The position numbers and the translations under genes were made by a program. The notes under the pieces were generated by a model. The model was not told the origin of the DNA. It was given only the letters and a program-made list of their open reading frames with translations, and made no database searches. A stretch of DNA of 64,000 bases from Salegentibacter salegens (GTDB taxonomy: Bacteria > Bacteroidota > Bacteroidia > Flavobacteriales > Flavobacteriaceae): assembly GCF_900142975.1 (NCBI RefSeq), contig NZ_LT670848.1, forward strand, positions 62,001 to 126,000, given 5' to 3'. Positions 52,205-61,529 of the stretch are shown here, piece after piece. Numbering within the stretch: the first letter of the stretch is position 1; each line of letters opens with the position of its first letter.

Positions 52205-54607
52205 ATGGAAGAACTAAACGATTTTACTGAAGAGAAAGAAGAATCGACCTTCGATTTAAAAGCAGAGATTTTCAAATATATAGCTTATTGGAAATGGATT
52301 CTTTTGGGGTTTCTTATTGGAGGTTTAATAGCCTATTTATACAATAGATATACTATTCCAAAATATAGTACGGAAGCCACGATGATGATCGTGGACGATC
52401 AGGAAAAAAATGCTATGAACGCTACCCCATCTGGAGGCGGAGCTATTTTTTCACTGGAAGATGACGGCATACAAAACCATATAGAAAAATTAAAATCTAA
52501 ACAACTGGTTGAAAGTGTTGTGGATGAATTAAACCACAACGTAAGCTATTTCATAGAGGGAAATGTGATTACTGTTGAGGCTTATAAATCAAGCCCTGTT
52601 TTAATTGAGTTCATTACCCCTGATAGTATTATCCATTCTATCTCAAAAAATCTCATAGTTACTCCTACTTCAGATACTTCTTTTAAACTGGAAGAGGAGG
52701 CCAGTGGATATTCTAAAGATCATAGTATTGGTGAAGTGATTAAATTAGATAATATTCAATTCACTATTTTACCAAAATCAGGAGGAGAAGAAGGAACATT
52801 TAGAAAAACTAGTCCTGTAAATATAAGAATTCAATCGCTAAGGGCGGTGGCTGCAGAGTATATTTCTAAATTGCAAATATCCCAAAAGGGTCAGGCCAAG
52901 GATATTTTAGCCTTAAGTTTAGTTCATGCATCTTCAGGAAAATCAGAAGATTTCCTTAATAAATTAATGGAACGTTTTAACGAGGAAGGTATTGAAGATA
53001 AGCAGGAAGTTGCAGAGAATACGACTCAATTTATCCAGGATAGGCTTGAAATGATTACAACTGAATTAGATTCTGTAGAAGGTGGAATAGCCGAATTTAA
53101 GCGAGAGAATCGTTTGATGGATATTTCTAGTGGAGCATCAGAGTTTCAATCAAAATTTTCTGCAGCGGAACAGGAAATTTTTGGTCTTGAAACGGAACTT
53201 TCCCTTCTTGAATCAATAGAAGAAGTTTTAAGAAACCAAGGCAATTATGAATTACTGCCAGAAGTTGGAATAAGCGAAGGGGGAGTTGCTGGTTTAATAA
53301 CTTCTTATAATACGCTGGTCATGGAGCGTAATATGTATTTGAAAGCCGGAACTGAAAAAAATCCTATCGTAGAAACCATAACCGAGCAACTGGATAGTTT
53401 ACGAGAAAACCTTTATGAAAATATAGAAAGCACTAGGCGTTCTCTTAATGTGCGTCTAAGAGAGCTTAATCAAAGGGAAAATGTCGCACAGGGCCAGTTT
53501 AGTAACTTCCCAGGTTTGGAAAAAGGAATGCGAAGCATTCAGCGACAACAGGAAATTAAAGAACAACTTTATTTGTTTCTTTTGCAGAGAAGGGAAGAAG
53601 CCGCAATTTCTTTTGCTGCAACTGCTTCCGTTGCTCGGGTTATTGATGCAGCCTTTACCAATAATGCGCCCGTAGACCCTAAGCCCTGGCTTATTTTAGT
53701 GGGTGGTTTTATTATTGGGTTGATCATTCCAATTCTCATAATTTTCCTTAAAGATATGCTGGATACTAGAGTTCATCATAAAGGAGAATTGAGCGGATTG
53801 ATTAAACACATTCCTTTTATTGGTGAGGTTCCAAGGATTACCAGTGACCAAAGTGAACAAATAGAACTCAACGATCGTTCTCCCTTGGCTGAGTCTTTTA
53901 GAATTTTGAGAACCAACCTTGCTTACTTAATTCAAAATAAAGATAAGGATCGAGGTGAAGTGATTTTTATAACCTCTACTATAAAGGGGGAGGGAAAAAC
54001 TTTTGTTTCCTATAACATGGCCAGAACTTTGGGGAGTACTGGTAAAAAGGTTCTTTTGATTGGAGCCGATATTAGAAACCCGAAATTGCATCGTTATGCC
54101 GATGTCGCTATGGGTGAAAAAGGAGTGTCTGATTACCTTTATGATTTTGAAGTCACTGAAGACCAAATAATCTCTAAAGATCAAAGTGGGAGTATAAAGA
54201 TTGACATGGTGCTTTCAGGACCAATTCCTCCCAATCCGGCAGAATTGCTGATGAACGATCGTATGGAGCAGCTTATAAAATATGCGTCTAAAGTATATGA
54301 TTATGTACTTGTAGATACAGCACCGACTATGATTGTTACCGACACCTTACTTATTAGTCCGTTGGCTGATACTACTCTTTATGTAGTGCGAGCAGATCTA
54401 ACCGATAAAAAAATGCTAGATTTCCCGAAAGAACTCAAGCAACAAGGGAAAATTAAAAGCCCGGCAATTATTTTGAACGACGTAGATTATTCTAAATTTT
54501 CTTACGGAGCAAAATATGGTTATTCCTATGGATATGGTTATGGCTATGGTGTGGATAAAGAATCACGCTGGCAGCGAATAAAAAATAGAATGTCTGGAAA
54601 TAAATAA
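52205..54607 (+). CDS. wzc: Wzc-like chain-length determinant and tyrosine kinase
   Basis: An 800-residue inner-membrane co-polymerase with a BY-kinase domain. Transmembrane helix 1 is near residues 30-48 (WKWILLGFLIGGLIAYLY). A large periplasmic coiled-coil region (about 250-460) leads to helix 2 near 495-518. The kinase domain has the P-loop IKGEGKTFVSYN (about 596), Walker A' VLLIGADIRNPKLH and Walker B YVLVDTAPT. A tyrosine cluster near 773-784 (YGYSYGYGYGYG) is the autophosphorylation tail. Walker A' has GAD where DAD is usual. It regulates polymer length and export together with the Wza-like protein and CpsB. Confidence 0.94.
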   Translation: MEELNDFTEEKEESTFDLKAEIFKYIAYWKWILLGFLIGGLIAYLYNRYTIPKYSTEATMMIVDDQEKNAMNATPSGGGAIFSLEDDGIQNHIEKLKSKQLVESVVDELNHNVSYFIEGNVITVEAYKSSPVLIEFITPDSIIHSISKNLIVTPTSDTSFKLEEEASGYSKDHSIGEVIKLDNIQFTILPKSGGEEGTFRKTSPVNIRIQSLRAVAAEYISKLQISQKGQAKDILALSLVHASSGKSEDFLNKLMERFNEEGIEDKQEVAENTTQFIQDRLEMITTELDSVEGGIAEFKRENRLMDISSGASEFQSKFSAAEQEIFGLETELSLLESIEEVLRNQGNYELLPEVGISEGGVAGLITSYNTLVMERNMYLKAGTEKNPIVETITEQLDSLRENLYENIESTRRSLNVRLRELNQRENVAQGQFSNFPGLEKGMRSIQRQQEIKEQLYLFLLQRREEAAISFAATASVARVIDAAFTNNAPVDPKPWLILVGGFIIGLIIPILIIFLKDMLDTRVHHKGELSGLIKHIPFIGEVPRITSDQSEQIELNDRSPLAESFRILRTNLAYLIQNKDKDRGEVIFITSTIKGEGKTFVSYNMARTLGSTGKKVLLIGADIRNPKLHRYADVAMGEKGVSDYLYDFEVTEDQIISKDQSGSIKIDMVLSGPIPPNPAELLMNDRMEQLIKYASKVYDYVLVDTAPTMIVTDTLLISPLADTTLYVVRADLTDKKMLDFPKELKQQGKIKSPAIILNDVDYSKFSYGAKYGYSYGYGYGYGVDKESRWQRIKNRMSGNK

Positions 54608-54664
54608 GGTTTCCTAGGCTAAATTTTTTCAGTATACGTAAACAGTCATACTTTAAAACGTTAA

Positions 54665-54746
54665 CGTCACCCTGAACTGGTTTCAGGGTCTAAGTTGAGT
54701 GGTAGGTACTATTTGTGTTAGATGCTGAAATAAGTTCAGCATGACG
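54665..54746 (+). repeat. 82-bp hairpin repeat, copy C
   Basis: Begins CGTCACCCTGAACTGGTTTC and ends GCTGAAATAAGTTCAGCATG followed by ACG, with a central GGTCTAAGTTGAG...GTGTTAGAT. The inverted copy at 13101-13181 matches along its whole length. It lies between convergently oriented wzc and cpsB, where it could act as a bidirectional terminator. Confidence 0.8.
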
Positions 54747-54826
54747 ATTTTTTCATAAATTCACTTCTATGAGTAAAAGGGGATACATTCTAAATTTTAT
54801 ATCGAATTGTAAATTCAAAGTTTTGT

Positions 54827-55558
54827 CTAACTAAACAAAGCTTTGGATTTTTCAATTATTGGTTCAATCAACCTGAGCTGATTTTTCTTCAACTTTAGAT
54901 TTTCAATTTTTTCAAGGTGTTCAATACGGTGTGCATCGCTACTAATAAAATCTATCATACCGTTTTCCAGTAGTTGTAATGCTTTTTTATGAATTCCCGT
55001 TCCGTAGTGAGTACTAAGGGAAAGCATATTGAGCTGAAATTTACAGCCTCTTGCTTTTAAATCCTCATACTTATTAAGGCTGTTTCCGTGGTAAAACGCA
55101 TACCGCTCCGGATGAGCTAAAATTGGTTTCAGATTTTTATTTTGAATTTTAAAAAGGATTTCAGCTAAATTAATTGGTGCCTGGAAATACGACATTTCAA
55201 CTAAAACATAATTATCTACCACATTTAAAACACTTTCATTCTCCAGCTGATCTATTAGAAATTGATCCATCATATATTCCCCGGCAGCTTTTATTGAATT
55301 TCCGTCAGGTAAATCTTTTTTTATTTTTTCTAAAGCTGGAAGTATTGTCTCTGGTGTATTTGGATAAAATTCTCCCATTACGTGCGGGCTGGTCACAAAG
55401 CTTCTCACTCCAAATTCATTGAACTTCTTAATCATACTTAAGGAATCAATAACGTCTTTAGCCCCATCGTCTATTCCGGGCAATAAATGATTATGGAAAT
55501 CGGTAAAACCTTCCAGTAAATCGGCTAAAAATATTTTTTTCTGAAAAATGGATAGCAT
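54827..55558 (-). CDS. CpsB/CapC-type tyrosine-protein phosphatase (PHP domain)
   Basis: A 243-residue metal-dependent phosphatase that dephosphorylates Wzc-type kinases. PHP motifs: FTDFHNHLLPGIDDGAKD (HxH and DDGA), TSPHVMGEFY, AHPERYAFY and FISSDAHR. The metal His/Asp/Glu set is complete. It is convergent with wzc and therefore not in the same transcript, although the two proteins form a kinase-phosphatase pair. The ATG at 55558 is divergent from wzi. Confidence 0.94.
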   Translation of the reverse strand: MLSIFQKKIFLADLLEGFTDFHNHLLPGIDDGAKDVIDSLSMIKKFNEFGVRSFVTSPHVMGEFYPNTPETILPALEKIKKDLPDGNSIKAAGEYMMDQFLIDQLENESVLNVVDNYVLVEMSYFQAPINLAEILFKIQNKNLKPILAHPERYAFYHGNSLNKYEDLKARGCKFQLNMLSLSTHYGTGIHKKALQLLENGMIDFISSDAHRIEHLEKIENLKLKKNQLRLIEPIIEKSKALFS

Positions 55559-55634
55559 TTCTGAGTTTTAGAAGCATAAAATTACATATTTTTAAATCAA
55601 ATTAAGCATATTTAAAATGTCTTAAAACCTACTT

Positions 55635-56993
55635 ATGAAACACTATTTTATTACCATTTCATTTTTTTTACTGTTCTTATCGGTTAATGCCCAACAAATA
55701 GACTTCCGGGGTAATGTAAGTGCTACCGGTTTATTGTTTAGCGAAGGCAATTCTCCTTTTTGGTTGCATACCAATCAGCGCGGTAGAATAGACGAATTTA
55801 CTAATTTCTCTGGTTTAGCAACTGTTGCGGGAACTTATAGGTTTTCTGAAAATGCGAATTTAGAAGTAGGCGTGGGAGCGCTTTATCAAGACGGTTATGC
55901 AGATAAATTACAATTAGACGAGGCTTACCTGGCTTTTAATAATTCCTGGTTGGGAATTGTAGCAGGTCGCAAACAACGTCAAGAATTATATAAAGGCCTA
56001 AGTGCTACAAACCAGAGTGTTTTATGGTCTTTAAATGCGAGGCCACTTCCCGGCATACGGTTTTTCACACAGCGACCTATATTTTTTAAAGACAATCGCG
56101 GACTCGGTTTTGAAGCTTCCCTGGAAGAATATTTTATGGATGATGAGCGCTATGTAGAAAACACCAGGCTTCATCATAAAAGTTTTCATCTGGTTTATAA
56201 ATCTTCACCACGTTTCCAAATTTCCGCAGGTTTAAGGCATTTTGTGCAGTGGGGCGGCACTCACCCAGATTTGGGTGATTTGCCTTCAGATTTTGAGGCT
56301 TATACTAGAGTAGTAACTGGAAAAGGCGTGGGAGATAATACCGGCGATGGCGTTTCAGAACAGGAAATTAATGGGTTAGGAAATCATTTAGGAAGTTACG
56401 AGATAAATATCAAGACTATTTTGGCCGATTATAATGTTGAAATTATTTACAATCATTTGTTCGAAGATGGCTCTGGAAGTTTACTTAGAAATACACCCGA
56501 TGGCCGCTATGGGGTTTTTATTGAAGATCCTACAGCAGCTATAGATTCCTGGATTCAGGCGGTGATGTACGAATTTTATTATACTAAAAACCAGAGTAAG
56601 AACACCCCAACAACAGATGGTCAGGATAATTATTTTAATAATAACCTGTATCGCTCTGGATGGACCTATGAGAATAGGGTTTTAGGTCTACCGTTTATTA
56701 CACTGGGCCCAGATAGGTTTAGAATAACTAATAATAAGGTACTTGTTCACCATATTGGTTTAAGCGGAATGGCTTTCAGTAAAATTCCTTACAAATTCCT
56801 AGGGAGTTTTAGACAAAATTACGGCGCAAAGGGTGGTGGAAATATAGACGAGCACCACGTTCTTTCTACTTATTTAGATTTAAATATTTTTCAAAACGTA
56901 GTTGATTTAAACCTGCAGTTGGGAGCTGATTTTAGTGAAATTGAAGGAACTAATTTTGGCGCGGGGATTTCTGTTTCCAAATCATTCTTATAA
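55635..56993 (+). CDS. Capsule assembly Wzi-family outer-membrane protein
   Basis: A 452-residue protein with a signal peptide (MKHYFITISFFLLFLSVNAQ) and alternating-hydrophobicity beta strands throughout, typical of an outer-membrane barrel. WLHTNQRGRIDEF, LAFNNSWLGIVAGRKQ and RFQISAGLRHFVQWGG are Wzi-like segments. Wzi-type proteins help attach capsule to the cell surface. It supports the idea that the polymer is a capsule or exopolysaccharide. It shares its upstream region with the divergent phosphatase gene. Confidence 0.88.
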   Translation: MKHYFITISFFLLFLSVNAQQIDFRGNVSATGLLFSEGNSPFWLHTNQRGRIDEFTNFSGLATVAGTYRFSENANLEVGVGALYQDGYADKLQLDEAYLAFNNSWLGIVAGRKQRQELYKGLSATNQSVLWSLNARPLPGIRFFTQRPIFFKDNRGLGFEASLEEYFMDDERYVENTRLHHKSFHLVYKSSPRFQISAGLRHFVQWGGTHPDLGDLPSDFEAYTRVVTGKGVGDNTGDGVSEQEINGLGNHLGSYEINIKTILADYNVEIIYNHLFEDGSGSLLRNTPDGRYGVFIEDPTAAIDSWIQAVMYEFYYTKNQSKNTPTTDGQDNYFNNNLYRSGWTYENRVLGLPFITLGPDRFRITNNKVLVHHIGLSGMAFSKIPYKFLGSFRQNYGAKGGGNIDEHHVLSTYLDLNIFQNVVDLNLQLGADFSEIEGTNFGAGISVSKSFL

Positions 56994-57021
56994 AACCCGG
57001 CAACTCGAAACTTCACCCCCA

Positions 57022-59193
57022 ATGAGGCAAATAACTGCGTCTTTATTAAAAATAAACGAAGTATATAAGATTATAAGCTGGAATTCTTATGCTGAAGTTT
57101 TTGTGAAAAATAACTTTGATAAAAACTTAAAAAATCAACTAAGTATAACCGAAGTTTTTCCTTCAGAAATATCTACAAAATTCCAAAACGACTTTATCTC
57201 CAGCGATGCTGTTTTTCAAAATCTTTATTCATTTTCAGAAATAGAAAATTTAGAAATAACCTGTAGCCCTTGTTTAGATGTGGAAGGGAATGTTGAAGCT
57301 TTTTCTCTATGTTTAAAATTAACTCCTACCCAAAAATCTTTATTACCAGAAAGTATTATCCAGGCAAAGAATATCGTAGAGAATTCTTCGCTGGCAATTT
57401 TTCTGTCAGATCCAACAGGGCCGGTTATAGAAGTTAATAAAGCCGCTTGTAGAATGTTCGGTTATACTTTTGAAGAATTCAAGCATTTAAGCCGGGAAGA
57501 TATTGTACTTAAAAATGCAGATTTAAAGAGTGCGTTGGAGCAGAGGAATTTGGCTGGGGAATTAAGGCATGAATTAACCGGTGTAAAGAAAAATGGTGAA
57601 ACTTTTCCATGTGAAATACATTCGGTTATTTATACCAATCATAATGGGGAGAAGAGAACAAGTACTGCAATTATAGATATTTCAGCCAGAAAAAATCAGG
57701 AATTAATTACTGAAAACATTAAGCAGGCCTTTCAATCTTTATTCGATTATAATCCTGATGCAGTATATTCCTTTGATCTAGAAGGAAATTTTTTAAGTAT
57801 TAATGATAGTGCTATGAAACTCGCGGAAGGATCACGGGAAAAGGCATTGAAAACAAACTTTTTATCTTTAATTCCAAGCGAAGATAAAGCAAAAGTGATT
57901 AATCATTTTACTAAGGCCGTTTCAGGAGAAATTCAGCACTACGAAACTGGTTTTATAAGCTTTAAGGGTTCAAAAAAACTTTTGCAAGTAACTAATTTCC
58001 CCATTTATATTAATAAAAAAATAACCGGCGTTTATGGCATAGCGAAGGATGTAACCCGACAAGTTGAAATTGAACAAAAATTAAGGGAAGAGCGCAATAT
58101 GTTCCGGGCAATTATAGATTATATTCCAGATCATATATTTGTAGTGAACCAAAACCACGAAACAATTTTAACCAATTATGGTTTTTACAGAAATTATTTA
58201 GGTGCTGAAAATGAAGAAAACAGTTTGGGATTAAATCCCAAAGATTTCTTTTCAGAAGAAGAAGCTTTAGAAATAATAGATGATAATACGCGGGTGATGA
58301 ATTCGGGGGTCCCGATTATAAATCGAGAAGATATTATTAGAAATTTTAATAATGAAATAGATCATAGCCTTTTAACCAAAGTGCCCTTTAAGTTTGGAGA
58401 TAATAAAAAAGGATTGGTGGGGATTTCCAGGAATATTACTGAAATAAAGCAAAAAGAAGAAGCATTAGAATCATTAAATCAGGAATTAAAAAAACACACT
58501 GAAGAGCTTGCATTATCTAATAGAGAATTGGAGCAATTTGCCTATATCGCCTCCCACGATCTCCAGGAACCTCTAAGAATGGTGACTAGTTTTCTTACTC
58601 AGCTTAAGAAAAAGTACAATCATAAGCTAGACGAAAAGGCACAGCAGTATATTTATTTTGCACACGATGGTGCAACCCGAATGAGACAAATAATTTTAGA
58701 TTTGCTGGAATATTCCCAGGTGGGTAGGGTACCGAATGAAGCTACCGCCGTAAATATTGAAAATTTAGTTTCAGAAGTTTTATCGCTTCAAAAAAAATGT
58801 ATTGAAGATAAAAAAGCTAAAATTGAAATAGATTCGCTTCCAAAGTTGAAAGTTGAAGAGCCACTTTTAAAACAATTATTTTCAAATTTAATTGGGAATG
58901 CTTTAAAATATTATTCAAAAGAAAGGGCTCCAAAAATTAGAATTTCGGCCTTAGAAAAAGAAAAATACTGGGAGTTTAGAATAAGTGATAATGGTATAGG
59001 AATTGAAACCGAATTCAAAGAAAAAATATTTGTTATTTTTCAACGTTTGCATCGGCGGGAAGAATATGAAGGTACAGGAATTGGTTTGGCAATTTGCAAA
59101 AAGATTGTAGACAATTTTGGTGGTGAAATATGGGTAGACTCCAACCTTGGTGAAGGGAGCAGCTTTTATTTTACAATCCCAAAACAATTTTAG
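57022..59193 (+). CDS. Multi-PAS sensor histidine kinase (soluble)
   Basis: A 723-residue kinase without clear membrane helices. Three or four PAS-type sensor repeats span about residues 15-470 (for example SSLAIFLSDPTGPVIEVNKA, NPDAVYSFDLEGNFLSIND, IPDHIFVVNQNHETIL). The HisKA H-box is FAYIASHDLQEPLRMV (His near 515). The ATPase domain has N box LIGNALKYYS, G1 DNGIGIE and G2 GTGIGLAI. The ATG at 57022 follows the wzi stop; an upstream GTG would overlap wzi and lacks family support. The partner is probably the REC protein or response regulator downstream. Confidence 0.9.
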   Translation: MRQITASLLKINEVYKIISWNSYAEVFVKNNFDKNLKNQLSITEVFPSEISTKFQNDFISSDAVFQNLYSFSEIENLEITCSPCLDVEGNVEAFSLCLKLTPTQKSLLPESIIQAKNIVENSSLAIFLSDPTGPVIEVNKAACRMFGYTFEEFKHLSREDIVLKNADLKSALEQRNLAGELRHELTGVKKNGETFPCEIHSVIYTNHNGEKRTSTAIIDISARKNQELITENIKQAFQSLFDYNPDAVYSFDLEGNFLSINDSAMKLAEGSREKALKTNFLSLIPSEDKAKVINHFTKAVSGEIQHYETGFISFKGSKKLLQVTNFPIYINKKITGVYGIAKDVTRQVEIEQKLREERNMFRAIIDYIPDHIFVVNQNHETILTNYGFYRNYLGAENEENSLGLNPKDFFSEEEALEIIDDNTRVMNSGVPIINREDIIRNFNNEIDHSLLTKVPFKFGDNKKGLVGISRNITEIKQKEEALESLNQELKKHTEELALSNRELEQFAYIASHDLQEPLRMVTSFLTQLKKKYNHKLDEKAQQYIYFAHDGATRMRQIILDLLEYSQVGRVPNEATAVNIENLVSEVLSLQKKCIEDKKAKIEIDSLPKLKVEEPLLKQLFSNLIGNALKYYSKERAPKIRISALEKEKYWEFRISDNGIGIETEFKEKIFVIFQRLHRREEYEGTGIGLAICKKIVDNFGGEIWVDSNLGEGSSFYFTIPKQF

Positions 59194-59336
59194 TATATTT
59201 ACAGCGTATGCGAGATTTAATGTTGCGATGTATATTTTGGGATCTTTAATTTTTCACCTTTAAACCTTATGAACCTGATCTAACCTAATTCACTCAGCTA
59301 ATAAATTCTTACTTAATTATTTTAAAATTGTTTTAA

Positions 59337-61091
59337 ATGAGGAAAAATTCCGGGGAATTAAAAATTTTAGTTATTGAGGATAACCCGGGTGATTTTATTC
59401 TTATTGAAGACTATCTTTCTGAAGAACACAATGCCCTGAAATTACAGCGCGCTGAAACCTTTAAATGGGCGAAAGAGCTCCTTCAGGCTTCTTCAAATTA
59501 CGATACTATACTACTCGATTTATCGCTTCCAGATATTAAGGACACTGAAATTCTTGTAAAAGAAATCCTGGCTTTATCTAATGGAACGCCGGTGATAGTA
59601 CTTACAGGATATACTAACAAAGCCTATGGTGTGAAAACACTTTCCTGGGGTGTTTCTGATTATTTGCTGAAAGATGAAATTAATGCTTCTAATCTTTCAA
59701 AAAGCATCCATTACAGTATGGAGCGTAAAAAGGTGCAGCGACAGCTTTATGAATCTGAAGAAAAATATCGCACCCTTTTTGAATCGAGTCCCTTGCCTAT
59801 GTGGGTCTTAGACAGGCATAGTCTGGAATTTTTAAGTGTAAACCAGGCAGCAATTGAACTTTATGGCTATTCCCGGGAAGAATTTATGCAAATGACGGTG
59901 AGAGATCTATGGGCCGCTGAAGAAGATAGCATTGAGAAAATCGTGGACGAGAATTTTCACGATTTGTTTACGGCTAAGGTACAGCATCACACAAAAAATA
60001 GGGAAATTCTTTACATAGAAGTGCAAAGTAATCCTATTCTATTTGGTGGCCGCGAAGCACGGGTTACCCTTGCGCATAATATAACCGAAAAACTTAAGGC
60101 TGAAGAAAAGTTAAAACACAGTCAGCAACGTTTTAAAGCCCTGGTACAGGACGGCAGTGATTTAATAAGTATCCTGGATGAAAATTATCATTATACATAT
60201 GTAAGCCCCAGTGCAAAGAATATTTTAGGGGTAAATCCTGAAAACCTGGAAGGCAGGGATGCCTTTCAATTTATACATAGGGAAGACCGGGCACAAATTG
60301 AAGAAAAGATTGTGTATATAGGGAAGGTAAAATCCCTTCAATTGCCTTCTTACAGGTACAAAGATGGTTCTGGACAGTGGCGCTGGTTAGAAACTATAAT
60401 AAGCGATTTAAGAGACGATCCGGCAATAAATGGATTGGTGGCAACATCCAGGGATATTACCAATTTTAAGTTGCAGGAAAAACAGTTAAGGGAAAGCCTG
60501 GAACGTTATGACATTGTTGCCAAAGCTACCAGCGATCTAATTACCGATTATAATATTGAAAAAGATAACTTTCAATATAGCAACGCGATATACGATATTT
60601 TTGGTTATTCCCAGGATAAATTAGGAACTTCAAGAGCATGGTGGCAGGAGAGAATTCATCCTAAAGATCAAACCAGGGTAATTGAAGCTGCAAAAGAAAT
60701 TTATGAAGGAGGACAAAAATTGCTCAATATTGAATATAGATTTAAATGTGCAGACGGAAGCTATAAATACATCCTTGACCGTAGTTATGTGATTATTGAT
60801 GCTAGCGGCAAACCAGCGCGTATAATTGGCTCTATGCAGGATATCACCGAAAGAAGAAAATATATTAATGCGATAGAGCGCAGCAACGAAAGACTTAGGG
60901 AAATTGCCTGGACGCAATCTCATGTGGTTAGGGCCCCTTTAGCAAGAATTATGGGTTTGATAGATTTATTAAAAAATCAAAAAAATAACCTTGATAATAT
61001 TGAGGAAATCATAGATAATATCTTAAATTCGGCTGAAGAGCTTGATAAGGTGGTTAGAAGGATTACGAATAAAACTGAAGAAGAATTTTAA
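59337..61091 (+). CDS. REC-PAS protein with orphan histidine-kinase-like dimerisation end
   Basis: A 584-residue protein. The receiver domain (about 7-125) has VIEDNPGDF, phospho-Asp in ILLDLSLPD and Lys in YLLKDE. Three PAS/PAC units follow (about 130-510: SSPLPMWVLDRHSLEF, DLISILDENYHYTYVS, DLITDYNIEKDNFQYS). The C-terminus (about 515-584) has AWTQSHVVRAPLARIMGL, an H-box-like helix, but there is no ATPase domain. It may relay phosphate or dimerise with the kinase upstream. Starts at an ATG. Confidence 0.88.
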   Translation: MRKNSGELKILVIEDNPGDFILIEDYLSEEHNALKLQRAETFKWAKELLQASSNYDTILLDLSLPDIKDTEILVKEILALSNGTPVIVLTGYTNKAYGVKTLSWGVSDYLLKDEINASNLSKSIHYSMERKKVQRQLYESEEKYRTLFESSPLPMWVLDRHSLEFLSVNQAAIELYGYSREEFMQMTVRDLWAAEEDSIEKIVDENFHDLFTAKVQHHTKNREILYIEVQSNPILFGGREARVTLAHNITEKLKAEEKLKHSQQRFKALVQDGSDLISILDENYHYTYVSPSAKNILGVNPENLEGRDAFQFIHREDRAQIEEKIVYIGKVKSLQLPSYRYKDGSGQWRWLETIISDLRDDPAINGLVATSRDITNFKLQEKQLRESLERYDIVAKATSDLITDYNIEKDNFQYSNAIYDIFGYSQDKLGTSRAWWQERIHPKDQTRVIEAAKEIYEGGQKLLNIEYRFKCADGSYKYILDRSYVIIDASGKPARIIGSMQDITERRKYINAIERSNERLREIAWTQSHVVRAPLARIMGLIDLLKNQKNNLDNIEEIIDNILNSAEELDKVVRRITNKTEEEF

Positions 61092-61118
61092 GCTCTTGCC
61101 TGCCCTAAATCTTTTAAA

Positions 61119-61529
61119 ATGCTTGAAGTAATTATCGTAGACGACGATCAAATTGTGGTTTTTATCCAAAAGAAAATGGTAAGCAATCACGAGATCGCCT
61201 CAAATCCAATTAGCTTTAGCGCAGCTGTAGATGCTTTAAATTATATAATTGAAGAGCAACAGCGTAAAAAGCAAAAAGAATACCTTATTCTCTTAGATAT
61301 AAATATGCCTAAAATGAACGGCTGGGAATTTTTAAATTGTTTAGAAAGTCACGAAGAGAAATCTAATTACCACATAATTATGGTCACTTCTTCTATAGAT
61401 AGCAAAGACAAAAATAGAGCTAAAAAATATAGCACAGTTCGTGCCTTTATAGAAAAACCTATCTCTGCCTTAGATTGTGAGAATATTAAAGAAATTTCAG
61501 AAATAAGTCATTTCTTTGAGCGGGTTTAA
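61119..61529 (+). CDS. Single-domain response regulator
   Basis: A 136-residue receiver-only (CheY-like) protein: acidic pocket IIVDDDQI, phospho-Asp in ILLDINMPKMNGWEF, Thr/Ser in MVTSSID and Lys in AFIEKPIS. No output domain. Such proteins pair with PAS kinases in Flavobacteriaceae, and this one follows the REC-PAS gene by 27 bases. Its stop overlaps that of the convergent EEP-family gene (shared TTAA). Confidence 0.92.
   Translation: MLEVIIVDDDQIVVFIQKKMVSNHEIASNPISFSAAVDALNYIIEEQQRKKQKEYLILLDINMPKMNGWEFLNCLESHEEKSNYHIIMVTSSIDSKDKNRAKKYSTVRAFIEKPISALDCENIKEISEISHFFERV

Noticed and set aside
53927..54184. Open frame on the minus strand inside wzc
   Set aside because: It runs antisense to the conserved kinase domain with no family features; a shadow of wzc.
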